Source of the DNA: Trichopria drosophilae | Lineage: Eukaryota; Arthropoda; Insecta; Hymenoptera; Diapriidae | Assembly (NCBI GenBank): GCA_030407085.1 | Contig: CM059587.1 | Coordinates: 77,117,001 to 77,181,000, forward strand | Length of the DNA stretch: 64,000 nucleotides | Direction of reading: 5' to 3' | Shown: in pieces, positions 23,642 to 38,190 of the stretch | Layout: each line of letters begins with the position of its first letter | How positions within the stretch are numbered: the stretch's first letter is position 1 | Made by a program: the position numbers and the translations under genes | The notes under the pieces: model-generated | Told to the model about the DNA's origin: nothing | What the model saw: the letters and a program-made list of their open reading frames with translations, nothing else | Databases searched by the model: none

Positions 23642-24636
23642 ACCTTCATGTTAGCTTTACTATTATATATTATGCATCAATTTTTATCGTTTTCCATTAT
23701 TGATAAAACAAAAATTAAACTAAAATTAAGTGAGCATTTTTCTGTATTTAAATTTAGAATTTTCGAGCTTACAAATTTTACTTTAAAAAGTTAAACGTAG
23801 TTCAATGCTTATTTGTTCCTGTAATATGCGTGTTGTATGTTCACTTTTCCCTGTATCGTATGAATGAGAGTTTCTCGTGACTGAAAAACGAAACGTGTCA
23901 ATTAGTGACTTAATTTTACAGGTGGCTTCGATTTCGTGAAACACAGTTTACACTTTCTTCCCTTTTGTTACGTGAATCATAGCCCAGACTGTAATTTATA
24001 GAATGACCTTGCAACACCCATTGCAATAAATACACTTAAAAAACACGCAAAAAACGCCTTTGAAATATTATATCCTCTAATACTGAACATACCGCTTTAT
24101 CATTAAAATGGATCTCTGTTTTATCCTACGTATTTTCTATCGCGTTTACTTCGTGGCTAATATTTAGCCATATAATTTTTGTAGTGCTTGACGTAACATA
24201 ATTAAAATATAATGATATGGAATAGAATCAAATAAAAACAATATTCCTTGGTACTGGAAATCATATTTTTAGTATCAAAATAATAATTTGTTTGTTGCTT
24301 TGAATGATTCTAGTGCAGCGATTAAATGCCCTAGTAAGAAATCATAACAAAAAATAAAAATATTTTGTAATATGGTAAAGTTTTATTTAAGGCAACAAGT
24401 ATTATTGTAATTTGTACATAAACATTATAATATGATAATAATGTAATATTGTATAAGAAACTTACATCAAACAATTTAATTTTGCTTAATGCATACGTAG
24501 TCTTTTTAATTCATTCTATACAAGTATAGATTCAAGTATGTTGAATTATATGACCATTAAATCATAATTTAAAATATATTATCTTTACCTGATTGAATTA
24601 TTTACTTTTTTTAGAAGAATACTTACTATAGTTTCT
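23642..24636. other. AT-rich noncoding stretch
   Basis: No element ends and no exon. Only AT-rich sequence with runs of A and T. Confidence 0.5.
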
Positions 24637-24838
24637 ACATGAAAAAAAAAGAAGAAATAGTTTGCTAAATAAATACTCGAAAATACGTTTTTAGTTGGTT
24701 TTACTACATAAATAGTAAGTTTGGGTACCTAATTTGTCGCGTTCACTATTTACATAGTAAAATTAACTAAAAGCAAACGCTGCGTCTTATCCTACTGTCT
24801 AGTTAGTAGTCCCAACTATTTAATTTTGTTCGTGTAAA
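24637..24838. mobile_element. CACAGAGA/TAGTT-type MITE (copy 3)
   Basis: Left ACATGAAAAAAAAAGAAGAAATAG and TTAGTTGGTTTTACTACATA face the inverse TAGTTAGTAGTCCCAACTAT and TTAATTTTGTTCGTGTAAAG. It shares CTACTGTCTAGTTAGTAGTC with the 22.4-kb and 47.3-kb copies. Noncoding. Confidence 0.55.
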
Positions 24839-27800
24839 GACAATAATTCATAAACAATATTTCACTTTTTATAAAAGTACATTTTACCGCGTATTAAATA
24901 GAAAAACAAACAATTACAAACACAGTTCTGTCTTTTATTTTATTTTAATCGTATGTTAGAAGTTTTGAAACATACCAGTTGATAATCCATTATTGATGGC
25001 TAAAATGCCGTCTAACTACCATCTACTATTATTTAGTTAAACCATTGTTATTTAGTGATGTATTTAAGAAATAAAGCTAATGATAGTATTTTTCGATACA
25101 AGGCCGTAAAACCAGATTTTACAGTCCCAATGGATTGTATGAGGCAGTAAAATTTCCGGCCATGTGTCGGACAGCATTTAGTCCATGTGGGTTATATTTT
25201 TGACAGCGCAGATTTATGTTTCACGAGAACCGTGAAATTTCATTTTACGGACTAAAAGTAGACCGTAAAATCGGATTTTGCTGTTACAGTACCGAAATAT
25301 AATTTTTATAGAAGATTGCAATTTTCACTCAAAACTTGATAAAAAAGAAACATTTTGTGCAACTACGGTAGAAAAATAGAGTTTGCTTGATAGTTTACTT
25401 ATTTGAATAAATGCATCGATTAAATATATAATTTCTTAGATATACCAGCAAAACGTTGCGTATATTCAATATTTGGAGAATTGGATAAAATAAATTAAAG
25501 ATTTTCGATTAAAGATTCGACGTAGACAGCATTTTCTCATTTTGCGATAAGGATATGTCGATAAAGTCCTCTAGTACTTCGGTTCTCAATACAATAGAAT
25601 AAAATGACATTTTCAAAATTATTTTTTCGTTTCATTTATTCATGCGTACGCAAATTGTATTTGCAAGTTTCGTTTATTTTCTGTGTGCAATCTACTTTCA
25701 TGTTCTCTATACATTGTGTCGTTCAAAATAATACAAGAGTTCTTCAATACGCATAATTTAAGTCAAATAGTCAGACGTTCAAAATATGGAATAATTTTCC
25801 TACAAAATGTATTTTGAAAGGTCTGCATCTATATTGCAAATAACTAAATTTTCAGTGGAAACAGTCATTCAGATGAGAAAATTGTAATGGTAGTACTCAT
25901 GAAAATTTTCATAATACAACACCAATTTTGTAATATATATTTATTTAACAGAATTGTGTTCAATTCAACGAAATCATTAAAAATACTTGAAAATAAAATA
26001 ATCACTTAATATATGTAATAAATTGTAACAATAGGAATTAAAAGTAACAATTCACAGTGTTCATTGTTTATGCATATTATAATTAGAAAAATTAGTCACG
26101 TTATCAAGACTGAACATTTCATATCAAAATTTATTGGCATATTTATTTTTGAACTATCTATAGTCTAGGAAATTGATATAATGAATGTCCTAAAAGAATT
26201 CTCACGTGTCAGTAAATTCATCATTGTCAATGTTTCTAATAATCTAATATTTTCAAGAAGATTTGAGGGATGTCAAGTTTCAGCAAATCGTGACTGTCGA
26301 AATGCCCAAAATAACATCCAACCATTTAGTATATTAAACTAGTACGAAACTTACAAAAACATTTTAGTGTTGACAACTCTAAATAAGCTTTTGACATATT
26401 CCTCAAGTAGACATATTTTTAGAAACTGTGTCAGATTTTTCGAACGTTTTTGTCAAAACACAATTTTATCTTAAACATTTCTAAGTCGTCTTAATAATCA
26501 TTTAAATCAGTCGTTAAGTAATCGTATCCACTAAAAATGTAAATGTTGATACAGTTAATCTAAAAATATATCCAAGATGAATAAAACAAGTGTTTGACAA
26601 GCTTGTTCAGCACGGACGTTGAAAAATTGCTGAATTGACGAATTATACGAATTTTATTGAATTCCTGAGGGAAGAGGCAGTTTTGCAATCTATAGACATC
26701 CTTTTCTAAAGGGTCTATCCAACTCGTTATGCATGCAAAGTCTGAAGTCTACCAGCAAAGAAATGGAGGCATCAGAAGGAAAGTGTGATCTGATCACGAT
26801 GCCGAAATTTTGAGGATATTATTAAATTTCGAGGAAAGTGAAAATTTTAGTTCAAAGTTTGTTAAAAGGTCGCTTATTTAAAAGTCTTGTTACGTAATAT
26901 AACGAAAAATATAACGAGATTTTAGATTAAAATAATAATTCTTAAATATATTTTAAAAAAAAAGTTATTTCAACAAAACTTGTTTTTGGGAAAACTTTGC
27001 TGGAACTTCCTTTTAGTAGAAGCATCCATATATTCCAATCAGGTAACTTGGAAGCAAATTCCTAATGAATGGGGAAACTTAAAGAGATAAGTGATAAGTA
27101 ACCTCATTCATTAATTGCGCTGTAAGCATTGGGTAGGAGGCTAATGAATTAGATTTATTATTAGGGATTAATTCTATTGAACTGACAATTTGTTTGCCTA
27201 AAATGTTCGTTTATTGTAACAGAAATTCAACATTGAATACCAGGTCTTAATGATTAACCATTAAAATACTCTTTTGATATAAAAAGAATGATATATTTCC
27301 CATTTATTTGATTAGATAATTGCGAAATCTCTCTCTTCTACTTTTCATAGAAATTCACTTGATTTTACTGACTGAAAAGATCACTAACCACCGATCAATC
27401 TACCTCGAAATCACGGAAACTAATTCGAAAACTGGCTGAAAAGGGTCGTCAGCGAACAAAGAAACATCGCTGATGTGTGGGACATATTTTAACAACCTTT
27501 TCAAGAGAACAGGAGTTGATTGAAACCAGTTGAAAGGAATTTCGAAAATAGAAAAACGCCAATCATTCCCTAAGAAAATAAATTGTTGGAGTCAATTAAG
27601 ATCTTATTATAGTTAACAATCATTATTCAATTACGATGAAATAAACATGCGACATAATTCAAGCAATATTGAATTACAAAAATTTATTGTATGATGCTTA
27701 GAAATCTTTGTACATTCTCATTATTTCGTAAATTTAACTTTAGAAAAATTGAGATTAATTTATCTTCATTCATTTTTTTATTATAAATTTTATACTCCTT

Positions 27801-30800
27801 AAATGCTATATATTGCATTTTTATCATTTCTAGAATGCGGTGTTTATTTTGCGCTATAATAATCAATACTAATTACGTTCTCCAACCGTGATTTCTATCA
27901 AAATAACTTGGTAAATTGTTTAAAAATACGTTTTATTTTTGTGAAATACATCACGTTAATCTATTTTCAACGCATTACTGGGCACATGAATAAATAATTA
28001 AATTATTATTATATTATAATTTAAAATTATTTCATAAATCGAGGACACGAGAGAAAAAATCCTTTACAATAATTCAACGTGTCATAAATAAATTAGTATC
28101 ATAAAAATAAGAGGCGTCTCTTAAAATACTGTTTACTCATAATTATATTATCTAATTAGGATTATTGTAGCGTATTGTTACTGCTTTTGAGGTAGTAAAT
28201 ATTAAATTCAAAATTATTACGAAATTAGTAATTAATCTATTTGTACTAAAATATTATGAAATAAAAAAACTTTCTGTAAAACGATTTCCGCAAATCCAAA
28301 AATAGGGGTAAATGGTTCAGTAATTGACAATTTTAGCTGAATGTTGTTTGTTTCTGGTATAGAAATATTTCTTCACTTTAGTCACCTTCAATGCAGAAAA
28401 TATTTCTACATTGTTCTTAATATTTAGATGTTAAAATTGAAATAAATTATTAGACTCGACACATTTTACAGTTTATTATTTATGCTGCTTTTCAATCCCA
28501 AATCAAGTTTCACATTAAAGTTCACAGAATGCAGTATAACAAAACAACCCTTAGACTATTGAGGTGGTAATGTTCGTAAAACTGAACTTTTTAGTAGATA
28601 GTTTTACTGAATTTAAAAAAGTTATTTTTAATTATTTATTATCTGAAACATTTCAAAATTTTCCGACAAATTTTGTATTCCGTGTTTTTAATTTTAACTT
28701 CTTCTGTACTGATATCGAGAGTAGAAATTATGCATTAAAATTATGTAAATGTGAACAAGTATTCCAAACATACACTCCAAATTAAAGGTGAAAGGATTTT
28801 CACCTGTGATAATTTTTTTAAAAAGGGTGCTGTTTAAACAACACATGGAAAATTACAAGTTTCGAGAAAGTTATGCATGAAAATAATTAAAAGAGAATGC
28901 GAAGCTGAAAAATTTTAGTTTAATTTCCATTTTCATTCATTTCTTTGCACACATAAATTACCCGAAATCAACAGGGTTAATCTAATACTATTTAAGAGCT
29001 TAATAATTATTATACAGTACAAGTAAATGTGGCATTAATTAGAAATTAATAAAATAATGAAAATAATTATTTTTAATATAAAATAGTAAATTTCGAACAT
29101 AATAATATGATCGTGAACTATAAATTCACACTATAGATTCAGAGGTGAAATTGAATGCTTCAGATACTCCATAATGAGCATTGAAATATATACCGTAATT
29201 ATTAGTTGAATGTAATTTGTATTATGTAGGTTATTAGAACATTGCACTAATAAATAAATACACGAAATTAAAAAATAAATACTGAAAATAATGAATAGTA
29301 AACTCCTGCACTGAAATGTTCTTAAAGCAGATTATGGACGGCCTATGGCCGCTGTATCTTGCTCGCTAATTAAAAAAGCTCAAAGCAAACATAGATGAGT
29401 ACAGAATAATCTCAAGTTAAATGAAACTTTTATATATTGAAATAATAAGCTTTTACTCAAGTCTGCAGAATATTTAATTGATGGAATAATTATGCTGAGA
29501 ATGTTTTGACAGCAATGCATTTGCGCTTTTACAGCTAATGAATTTACTAAATGTAATTAAAAATGCATTAGCGAAATTTAAAGCCGATGTAATAGTGTGC
29601 GAATTATTCGTCTTGATGTATTACAGAAGCCCCTGAAGATGATTAACGGTTTGATGAAAATGTTTACTACTTGCGGGCTCGGTTAACATTTAATATTAGC
29701 GTTGCTAGTACTGTTTTTAAGCTACTTAAAAGTTACCGTATAGCAGTAAAACAGAAGAGACAAGACGTGGCTGTTAGCCAATTTAGTTATTCACGGTAGT
29801 TACTGATATACCTTCTTCGAGATAGAGATCAAAGATGAAGCTCATGCCAGAGTTTAGCACGCTTAACCTTGATCTTTAAGGTCACACATAATTGTATAGC
29901 ATTAATCACCGATTTTCTATCCCTCTTCCAAAATAAATTAGCCAAAGTTTCAAAGGAAATTTACTCAAAACTTACCAACATAAACGTTATTATTAATATC
30001 ATAAATCATTGATTACAATCCTTAATTCGAAAAATAATAAAATTGTTACTTATTTCGTAAACAGCTGCTAGTTACATTTGTTTAAATATTAGAACCTGAA
30101 CGAATTACATTTTGAAATCGACAGAATCGAATTACTTCATAGGGCTTTTTATGACAGTATATTTATATTTTGTAACTCGGATTAACTAAAAAACCAGATG
30201 GATTTGTTTAATTCTTGAATTCATGGATCGACATTTCAATACATGAAAGATAATATAAATTTTCGAACACCGACTGATAAAAATATCAAAAACATACATA
30301 AATGAAAATATTGATCTGTGCACCTGGAGGGATCCGCCATCTTGATCTATTTCAGGAAAATTCGTTAAAATATTTCCTGTAGAAACAAAAAGTATATTTA
30401 ATGGAATGGATCAAGAATTCCATATTTTACCATATGGGATGATTTAACTCGGAAAACATGATCTAAAAGTGTGAAGTTGAAACTGTGACTAGAACAATAA
30501 AATTTAATTAAAATCTTGTCAATTTTAACTCCGTAATCATATCAAAACTATTCTGCTGTAGATATAGATTATTCTCGTCACGGTTACTAGTATGATGAGA
30601 ATATCTTATGTAGAGGATGGAACGTATGTAATTCTGTTACTAAAATGCATTCATGCTTTGAAAGTAGCCCTTTTAATCCATTCCAAAATGTATGATATAA
30701 TATTGACGAAGATTATTGGTAAGAGGATAAAGCAAAAATCGAAAAGAGCCCATTAAACATCCATTATTTCGTCTTTCGAACTTTAAAGTAGTTAAAGTTT

Positions 30801-31541
30801 AATTTAGAAGGCTGCATTGACGTCATAACTTGAGACATGATGTAACGATAGTCTTACAGACATCTTTGAACGTAAATTACAATGCAACAAAGGTGGATAA
30901 GACATTTTTCGATAAAACATTATTAATATGCAATAAAACAAACATGAAATATGTGTATTAAAATATGATTATTTACTATACGTGTTCATTTAGTCTAAAA
31001 ATAATACGCGCGTAAAAAATACCGGTAGCGTTGTAACGTATTTTTATCGATATTGACTTTATTGCTCCATAGTTATTTTCACCTTCTACAAAAACTAACA
31101 ACACATGGAGAGGTCCGTGGAAACAAGAGATGCCACTGTACAAGATAAGGAAAGACTGCAAGAATAATCGTCATGAACACGGAAAATACCTAAATGTAAA
31201 AAAATGTAGTTTTTGTATCATAAAATGTTCGATCATTTATAACCAAATTTAACGACAATGAAGTTGTTTTTCTGCATTATTAGACACTACGAATTGTTTT
31301 GTATACTTATATATGATTTATGCATTTCATAACATTTTTAAAAGTAACATTTACAATTGGTTGTAATGTATAACTTTGAATAAACAACTATATTACATAA
31401 AAAAAGAAATTACAAAATTTCTACCTATAAACAAAATAAAGAAAAAAATGTTTGATTTTTTTAATGTTGACCTTATTTTCTACCTAAAAATGAGTACTTT
31501 TGGTATTTATAATTTTTTTCTATCGCTTTTAGTTTATGAGA
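24839..31541. other. Long AT-rich noncoding stretch
   Basis: About 6.7 kb without a supported gene. Near 25090-25280 the phrase CCGTAAAA(C/T)CAGATTTTAC/TCGGATTTT occurs twice directly, and ATTTTACGG...CCGTAAAAT at 25242-25271 forms a short perfect hairpin. A palindromic GGCCTATGGCC lies at 29340. Open frames here are AT-biased with no start or splice context. Confidence 0.45.
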
Positions 31542-31775
31542 TACAGTAGATCCTCCCATAGTGTCGCTCTCTAGAAATCCTGTGACAGTGTCGCAGTTCG
31601 TTCCTCTGATAGTGTCGCAGTAAGCTCCCCACCACTTGACCCGTCTCATATCAACAGATTGACCACGAGAGGAGTTTGGAGTGTAAGGAATGCGGAGAGT
31701 GGGAGTTGGACACAGATAGAGGATTTGTTTCCCCTTTGGTCCCGAGGCGGTGACACTATGAGAGGGTCTACTGTA
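31542..31775 (-). mobile_element. MITE-A, pogo/Tigger-like (copy 2)
   Basis: A complete 234-base copy, TACAGTAGATCCTCCCATAG to the inverse TATGAGAGGGTCTACTGTA, with TA on both sides. The interior carries GTGTCGC reiterations and CCCGTCTCATATCAACAG. Its orientation is opposite to the copies at 1-134 and 52835. Open frames across it are repeat sequence, not genes. Confidence 0.85.
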
Positions 31776-34700
31776 ATACGAAAATAAAGAAAGCATGTTT
31801 TTCTATAAAAATATTCATAACTCCGGTTAGAAAGGTCGTACAAAAATGAGCTAACGATCATTATAAAGGTAAAAGGCATACCTTTAAAACCCCGTTAGTT
31901 TCGTTACCCTACTATTATTCATTTCAAAATGGCAAACAATTAACTCAAGATAAAAAGTATCGTATTTTTTCTTATTCGTTTTTTATCCATAAAAACTTTG
32001 CGTCTTTATATTTTTTCTGTGATTAAATGACAGCTATTGTAATAAACTTTGAAGTTTAATAAATTTCGGCTTAAGTATGGCAAAAGTTGCCGGAGAGTAC
32101 AGATATTTTTATATTATAAATGATAATACTTTAATATCACAATTAACAAATACTACAATCTAGATAATACTAACGACATTAAATCAAGACTTTTCTTACT
32201 ACTTCCTGCTGCAGACGAAATACAAAATTTTTTTGCACGCCGGTAGAGTAAAAAATATTTACGTCTTCTACACAAGTAACTCAATTTGTCAGTTTTCAAC
32301 AAGAAGAAGTATTTTTTTAAATTTTCTTCGTTTAAGAAAACTGACGTGTACTTCACTTTGAGGAATTAAGGAGTTCTGTATCTACGGCACTTCGAAACAG
32401 CTAACTTTTGCGCAAAGTATGCAATATCCTTTAAATTAAACTCCTTCCCCTTATGTCCTCGTTACACTAAGCGGGCTTAAGATAACCGTAATAATAAGAA
32501 ATTTCCTGATCAACACTTTCACTTCTTGGTTTAATCACTTTTAAGACTTTAATTATCATTTAAATTTTGTTATCCTCTGATAAAGATATTTAGTTACTAT
32601 CTGCTATTTAACATTTTTTACATTACAATAGAAGTTACTAGTCATTAAACAGTTTAACGTTGTTGATACAATATGCAACTTTTTTACACCGACAAGTTTA
32701 GTTTAGTCATTTAGAGAATTCTGACGTCATGGTACTTTGCTGTTACTCGTGTTTTCCTTGTATTAAAATGCATCACTGAACAATAAATGTTAAATATGTT
32801 GTAGTAAATTACTCTGACATCAGAATCATTACGTAAGTTTGAATTACAAATGACTTTCATATCTATTTCATGTGATGCTATTTTAAGTAGTAACATTACT
32901 GTTATAGTTAGCCTGTATTTTTAAGTAGTATTACCTACTTAAGTAGTAATGGTAAAAATAAAAGTTTTATTTGATTTCTGCTACAGTCAGTCATTGGATC
33001 GACTACGCTGCTGCCAAAAATATTTATAAAGAGAAATGTTAGTTGACCTAATAGTGAATTATTATTTCTTTACAAAAATAAAAGTGAAAATTATCATATT
33101 TAGACTGAAAACCATTTTTAGTAAGTTCGACTATTTTTCAACTATTCTACATAGTTCAGATGGTTCTTTTGAAGTGCATTCCTTTCTTTACAATAACTAT
33201 TTAAAAGTGATTGAAATAACTATGAATGCAGTTAGTGAATACTAGAAATTAATTTGAGGAAATTAAAAAAATGATTGTTATGATTTAACTACAGATTAGT
33301 ATCCAACTAACTGATTTTTTCAGTGCTCGAAATTTAATATACAAAATTGAGAAATTTGTAGATTAGTAAACCTATATTTCAGATTATAGTTAAATTAAGA
33401 ACTATAACTATTTAATATCAAGAATAAAATGTTAAGTTGTGAGATACAATTTATGTTGAAATATTTGAGGTTATAATGTAAAAAATCAAACTATTTTGAA
33501 TTGTTAAATCCATTTTTATTCTCATTTATTTTCTTAAATATTAACTATTTTTCATAGCGATAAACTAAATACTAATATTACGAATGTTGTGTCTAGCAAT
33601 GAGAAAAATGCTGTACTCTTGAAATAATATAATAAAAAATCTTTCTTTATTGAATTTTGCACAGTAGACTTTAGAAATTAATAATCGTTTTTTTAAGTAC
33701 GAAAACTGGAAACTATTGACTAACGTAGACAGTTCACTTGCTGAAATTAAAATACTTCGTGGAAGTAAACCATTGCTATTACCTATTATTTATTAAATAA
33801 CAGTGAAAATGAGCTACGTTACGAGAAACATATGAAAGGACCGTAAAATACACAAAAAGATAAAAAAACTTCTTGTACATTTTGAAATTTTTAATTTATT
33901 TCAAGTTATCGCAGTTGAGAGTTGTCCAAGCATGTGCAAGTTTCAAAGAGACTAAAATATTTCAGAGCAAAGATCTTAAAATCGAGAAAATAAGAAATAA
34001 ACAACGTTGTTTTAACAATGCTAGCCAACAATTCCATAAGTTTCACAACTATGACAAATTACTTTTCAGCAACAATTATTATTAATAATAGTAATTAATA
34101 AACGTTAAAGTTTATTACATTGTTATTCACTCCTTTTAGATTGTTTAAACAACACGAGAGAAAATAAGTTGATCAAAATTGGTCAGTGCCTTAAGTGATC
34201 TAAATGTAAAAAGTGAATGAAACAACATCCTTTTCAAATTTCAGCCTTCATTAGAGAGAAAGTATTCATATGAACAAAGAATTTTATTTAATTTATAGTA
34301 CTCAAACTCAGTTTGCTTCACCGGCTCTATAAAATATAAATTTTCAATATTTCCAATGACAATCAGACGATCTTTTAGAAATATTTATTAATTTAATATT
34401 TAATTAATTTAAACCAATATTGAAAATTTATTTTCTGGAATTTAATTATATCATTTTTTGATGCTGAAATTAAAGTAATTAATAAAATAATTGATTAAAA
34501 CCTGAAATAAATAAAACACGTAAAAATCGAGCCGCCATGAATATTTTTAAAAAGATTTTTTTCTTTAATATTTTCTCTGTAACGTAGGACACCCTGTCAT
34601 ATTAACATTCTTAGTTGAATTTATCGTTTTTACATTGCAAAGGAGAGTTTTTCGGAGAGGTAAATAATGTTGAAACGTACGTCTTTATACAACCGAGAAT

Positions 34701-36309
34701 ATATAATATATAAACAAGATAATAAATACGTAGCTACAGTATTCTCTGGATGGAATCGTCCTTTAGGGAATAGAGTGCACCACTCAAAGCTGCAATAGCA
34801 TACGATAAGAAATTGCATTGTACGAGTGGTATTAAGTACACCATACGGGACAATACAATAGACAATCGTGAAAACATAAAGATTACGTACAATCGGTTAC
34901 GAGAATCACGATTTTTTTATTTACTGATTCCGATTGTAATGGGATACTAAGATGCTTTAAAAGATTAAGATTAAAAAAAAGTGGCATAATTACATGGTGT
35001 GACAGTTGTAAAAAAATGTGCTTATTTTGTGTCATATAGTTGAAAAATTTTGTCTGTACTAATTTTAGGAATCTTTGTTCCAAACAAACTGGATGATGTA
35101 AAATAACGAGCATGCACTAGTTTTATTTCATTATGCGATCATTTTTTAGGTAATAACAAAAGTCCTGACTACGTGAACGTAGTAAATGATTTTTTTTTAA
35201 ACGATGCAATGAATTGCAACATGTCGATCAAGAGTCACTTTCTGCATTCGCATTTCAATTTCTTTCCCGTAAATCTTGATCAACTCAGTGACGAATAGGG
35301 TGAAAGATTCCATCAGGAATTAGTAGCTTTCCAAATCCGTGTTCAAGATAAAAGCTCAATCAATATGCTTACAGATTACTGTTGGTCACTTTAACGCGAA
35401 ACAAATCATCATTTATATAAACGCAAAAGATCAAGTAAACATTTTTGAGGTTTGACATTTTTTAATTACTTGTTTCTTAACGTTACCATCTTTCATTTTT
35501 GTTATTGCATGATATTGTGCATGATATTGTATGCAATGATTCGAAGTTCCACTACATTCAAGTTTTACTTAAAATTAAAAAAATCGTTAATGCAGTAATC
35601 CCAGTCGAATTTTAACCAATTCAAGTATACATTTTTTTTGTACTATTTAACTGGCGAAATTGCTCTTTTACACAGATTTTTCATATTTTCAATTTTAATC
35701 GGAATTACACATACTTTCAGCATATAGTAACGAAAATAATATTCGAGATCAAATAAGATCGTAAAATTGTTGTCAAAGATGAAAAAAATTTAATAAAAAT
35801 GCAAATTTCTAAGATATATTCGTTCGGATCTATGTGAGTCTTTAAGATGTGGATGTAAATAACACAGAGTTACAAAGATATATCATATCCTTCATGTTCC
35901 CTAATAAAGAGGAAACTTTAAAATCGAGTAAGTAAGTTTTTTTAATTATAAAATGAGATTTTGTAGATGTATGAGAAAAAATAACCATATCAATCTTCTC
36001 AGTTTTTCGTGTCCTACAAGGTTTACTATGTTCCGTTAAAGTATATTTAGATGAGTTTTTTTTATTTTGTCACATCGTGTTATTATTATTATTAGCATGT
36101 GAATAAGCTTCATATTTTTACCTTTGCAATTGGCTTGAAAAATCGAGATGTAACACAAACTAAATTGCTCACGAAACTCCGAAAATTTTCAAAACACATG
36201 ACCTGGATGGGTTTGCAATATGCGTGTTTACTTAACGAACTCTGTTACTGTAATGTGAGGTTACAATGATAAACAATGATGCCAGCCTATAATCAATTTA
36301 TTGTCATAC
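31776..36309. other. AT-rich noncoding stretch
   Basis: It contains the second member of the diverged TAGTT/CAACTATT repeat (about 33000-33245) and a local palindrome TAAGTAGTATTACCTACTTA at 32922-32942. No exon with acceptable borders and no tRNA-like fold seen. Confidence 0.45.
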
Positions 36310-36404
36310 TTTTCAATTATGACGTAAGGTGGCGCTGTCTCACATCTCTGCAATCTCTCCCATAAATTAAGTACGTAATAAATAGTTTACGTCATAATTG
36401 AAAA
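36310..36404. mobile_element. 95-base palindromic MITE with GGTGGCGCTG core
   Basis: TTTTCAATTATGACGTAA at 36310-36327 is perfectly inverted at 36387-36404, enclosing 59 bases that include AGGTGGCGCTGTCTC. It is too small to encode anything. The AGGTGGCGC word resembles the insect CTCF core (see 47564). Confidence 0.65.
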
Positions 36405-37700
36405 TTTCGAGGTTCGCTTATACGTTGACAACATATCAATACAAACTCACTTTTCAGCTACAGTTCTTTAACATGAACGTGTTTGGTACATGAAACATAG
36501 TACATGAAAAAAAAAATTTTGTATGCTTTCAATCGGACTCTGATTTTTGTTTCCAGGAAATTTAAATACTTTTGATGAATACTAGTAATCATAATAATAA
36601 TAAAATTCACTTTTTCTGAAAATTACATGAAATCATGGAGTTAATTCTTACAAAATAAGAAAAGTTACATTTCGACGTTTCTCGAATTCAAATGGAATTT
36701 TAACGTCAAATACCATTTTCAAAAGTCAAACTGTCAATTATTTAAATTATAAATAATTAAAATTGTTAAATACCTTACATCTATCTGTGCAATATTTCTT
36801 TTCTTTCGTAGCTTCACCTGTCATTTGATGTATATGTCTGCATTATCAAATTTGAAATTGAAAATTTAGAAAAAAGACCAATGAATATTTTAAAAAGGAA
36901 AATTAAAAGAATATTAGAAATAAAAGACATTCATTCCATAATATATTTTTTCAGAATCAGTTGTGATAATAAGGTTCTGCTTATTTTATACCTCGACTTT
37001 GAAGATTTATTTGATGGAAGAACAATACTGAACATGAACAATAGAAATTACGGAGGCAGGATTAAGGTAGTAAAAATACCTTCTTAAGAAGGACAATTAA
37101 GATTATTGTTCTATTAAAAGAATAAAGACTCATAATCAACCAATAAAAATTATAACCATGAGATATGTCTTTTGAATAACTTTCATGAAATTAGGGACTT
37201 TAATTGATCATTATTAATTTGTATATTTAGTTATAAAATGAAATTGATGATAATATTTGTAAAACCTGTTTTTCTCTGTGTTATTTAATTCTATGTTACT
37301 AATTTTTATGGTTAACGATTTGCTTGAAATGACTAAAAGACTGATGCTTCTTAACGGCCATTAATGATTTCATAGATATAGATAGATCTGAATTCAATGA
37401 TCTAATATTAGTTGTGAAGAGAACATCAGATATATTGAAAAAGAAGTCATATGATACAATTTTAATAAATTATTTTCAAACTCCCCGAAGAACTTTATCA
37501 AACGCTTGCGTAAAATATGTAAGAGATCAGGTATGCAGCGACATCTCTCGTCACGTATTGCATATACGCATCAGAAACTTAGTTTCCCATTTCTCAATAA
37601 TCAAACAAATTATGTTTTGTAGAAAATTCTAGTCCTTAATATTCCTATTGATAAATTACATCGATTTAAATTTGTTAAAATAAATATGTTCGTATTTAAT
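36405..37700. other. Noncoding stretch, one weak open frame
   Basis: A 72-codon plus-strand frame at 37414-37632 (TPRRTLSNACVKYVRDQVCS, then ISRHVLHIRIRNLV) lies in slightly GC-richer DNA with no homology that I recognise. The rest is AT-rich. Confidence 0.35.
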
Positions 37701-38190
37701 ATAGACTTTTAAACCCCTTGCACTCTGTGACGCGTTTATTCATCCAAACGTCCATTTGGCTGCGTTCTAGTCCGGGCGCAATGTGTACTGAAATAAATGC
37801 ATATCGACATACACGTGCACAGGATGTGAAAAAATCTAAAATTTGTAAATTTGATCTGCTCGACAAAAAATAATTTTTCTCTTTTTGTGGTTTCGCTTCC
37901 GGACGATTATACCGATTTCCCGTATTCAAACAGAAGTGGTTTTTTACAGAGATGACACATATAAAAAATTGATATATGTGGAATTGTCAAGCGGTAAAAG
38001 CAAACTGAAATATTTACGTAAAGTGGGATCACACATTCTATTTGAATGAAAAACGACGCCAACTTCCGACAGCCGTAAGGTGTTATGACAGTTTTGTCTC
38101 CCACAGGCTTTAGCATCGATATGACGTTTCATCCATAACAAGGCCTCGAAAACAGCTTTTAATCCCATGCGACGTCATTTTCTATTCGAC
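37701..38190 (-). other. GC-richer island with overlapping minus-strand frames
   Basis: About 490 bases, clearly less AT-rich than the flanks. The minus strand has three overlapping open frames of 69-77 codons, and two adjacent frames read protein-like text over the same stretch. That pattern fits either a frameshifted relic or conserved noncoding DNA. A CTGTGGGAGACAAAAC/CACAG context near 38100 gives a possible splice acceptor on the plus strand. No identity. Confidence 0.3.

Noticed and set aside
26590..26900. GC-moderate stretch considered as a gene fragment
   Set aside because: Stops in all frames within short distances and no recognisable protein text.
29570..29880. GC-moderate stretch considered as exon or RNA gene
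   Set aside because: No frame longer than about 30 codons, no splice borders, no fold I could support.
31473..31879. Two overlapping minus-strand frames of 107 and 77 codons
   Set aside because: They lie over MITE-A; the protein text is the repeat read in frame.
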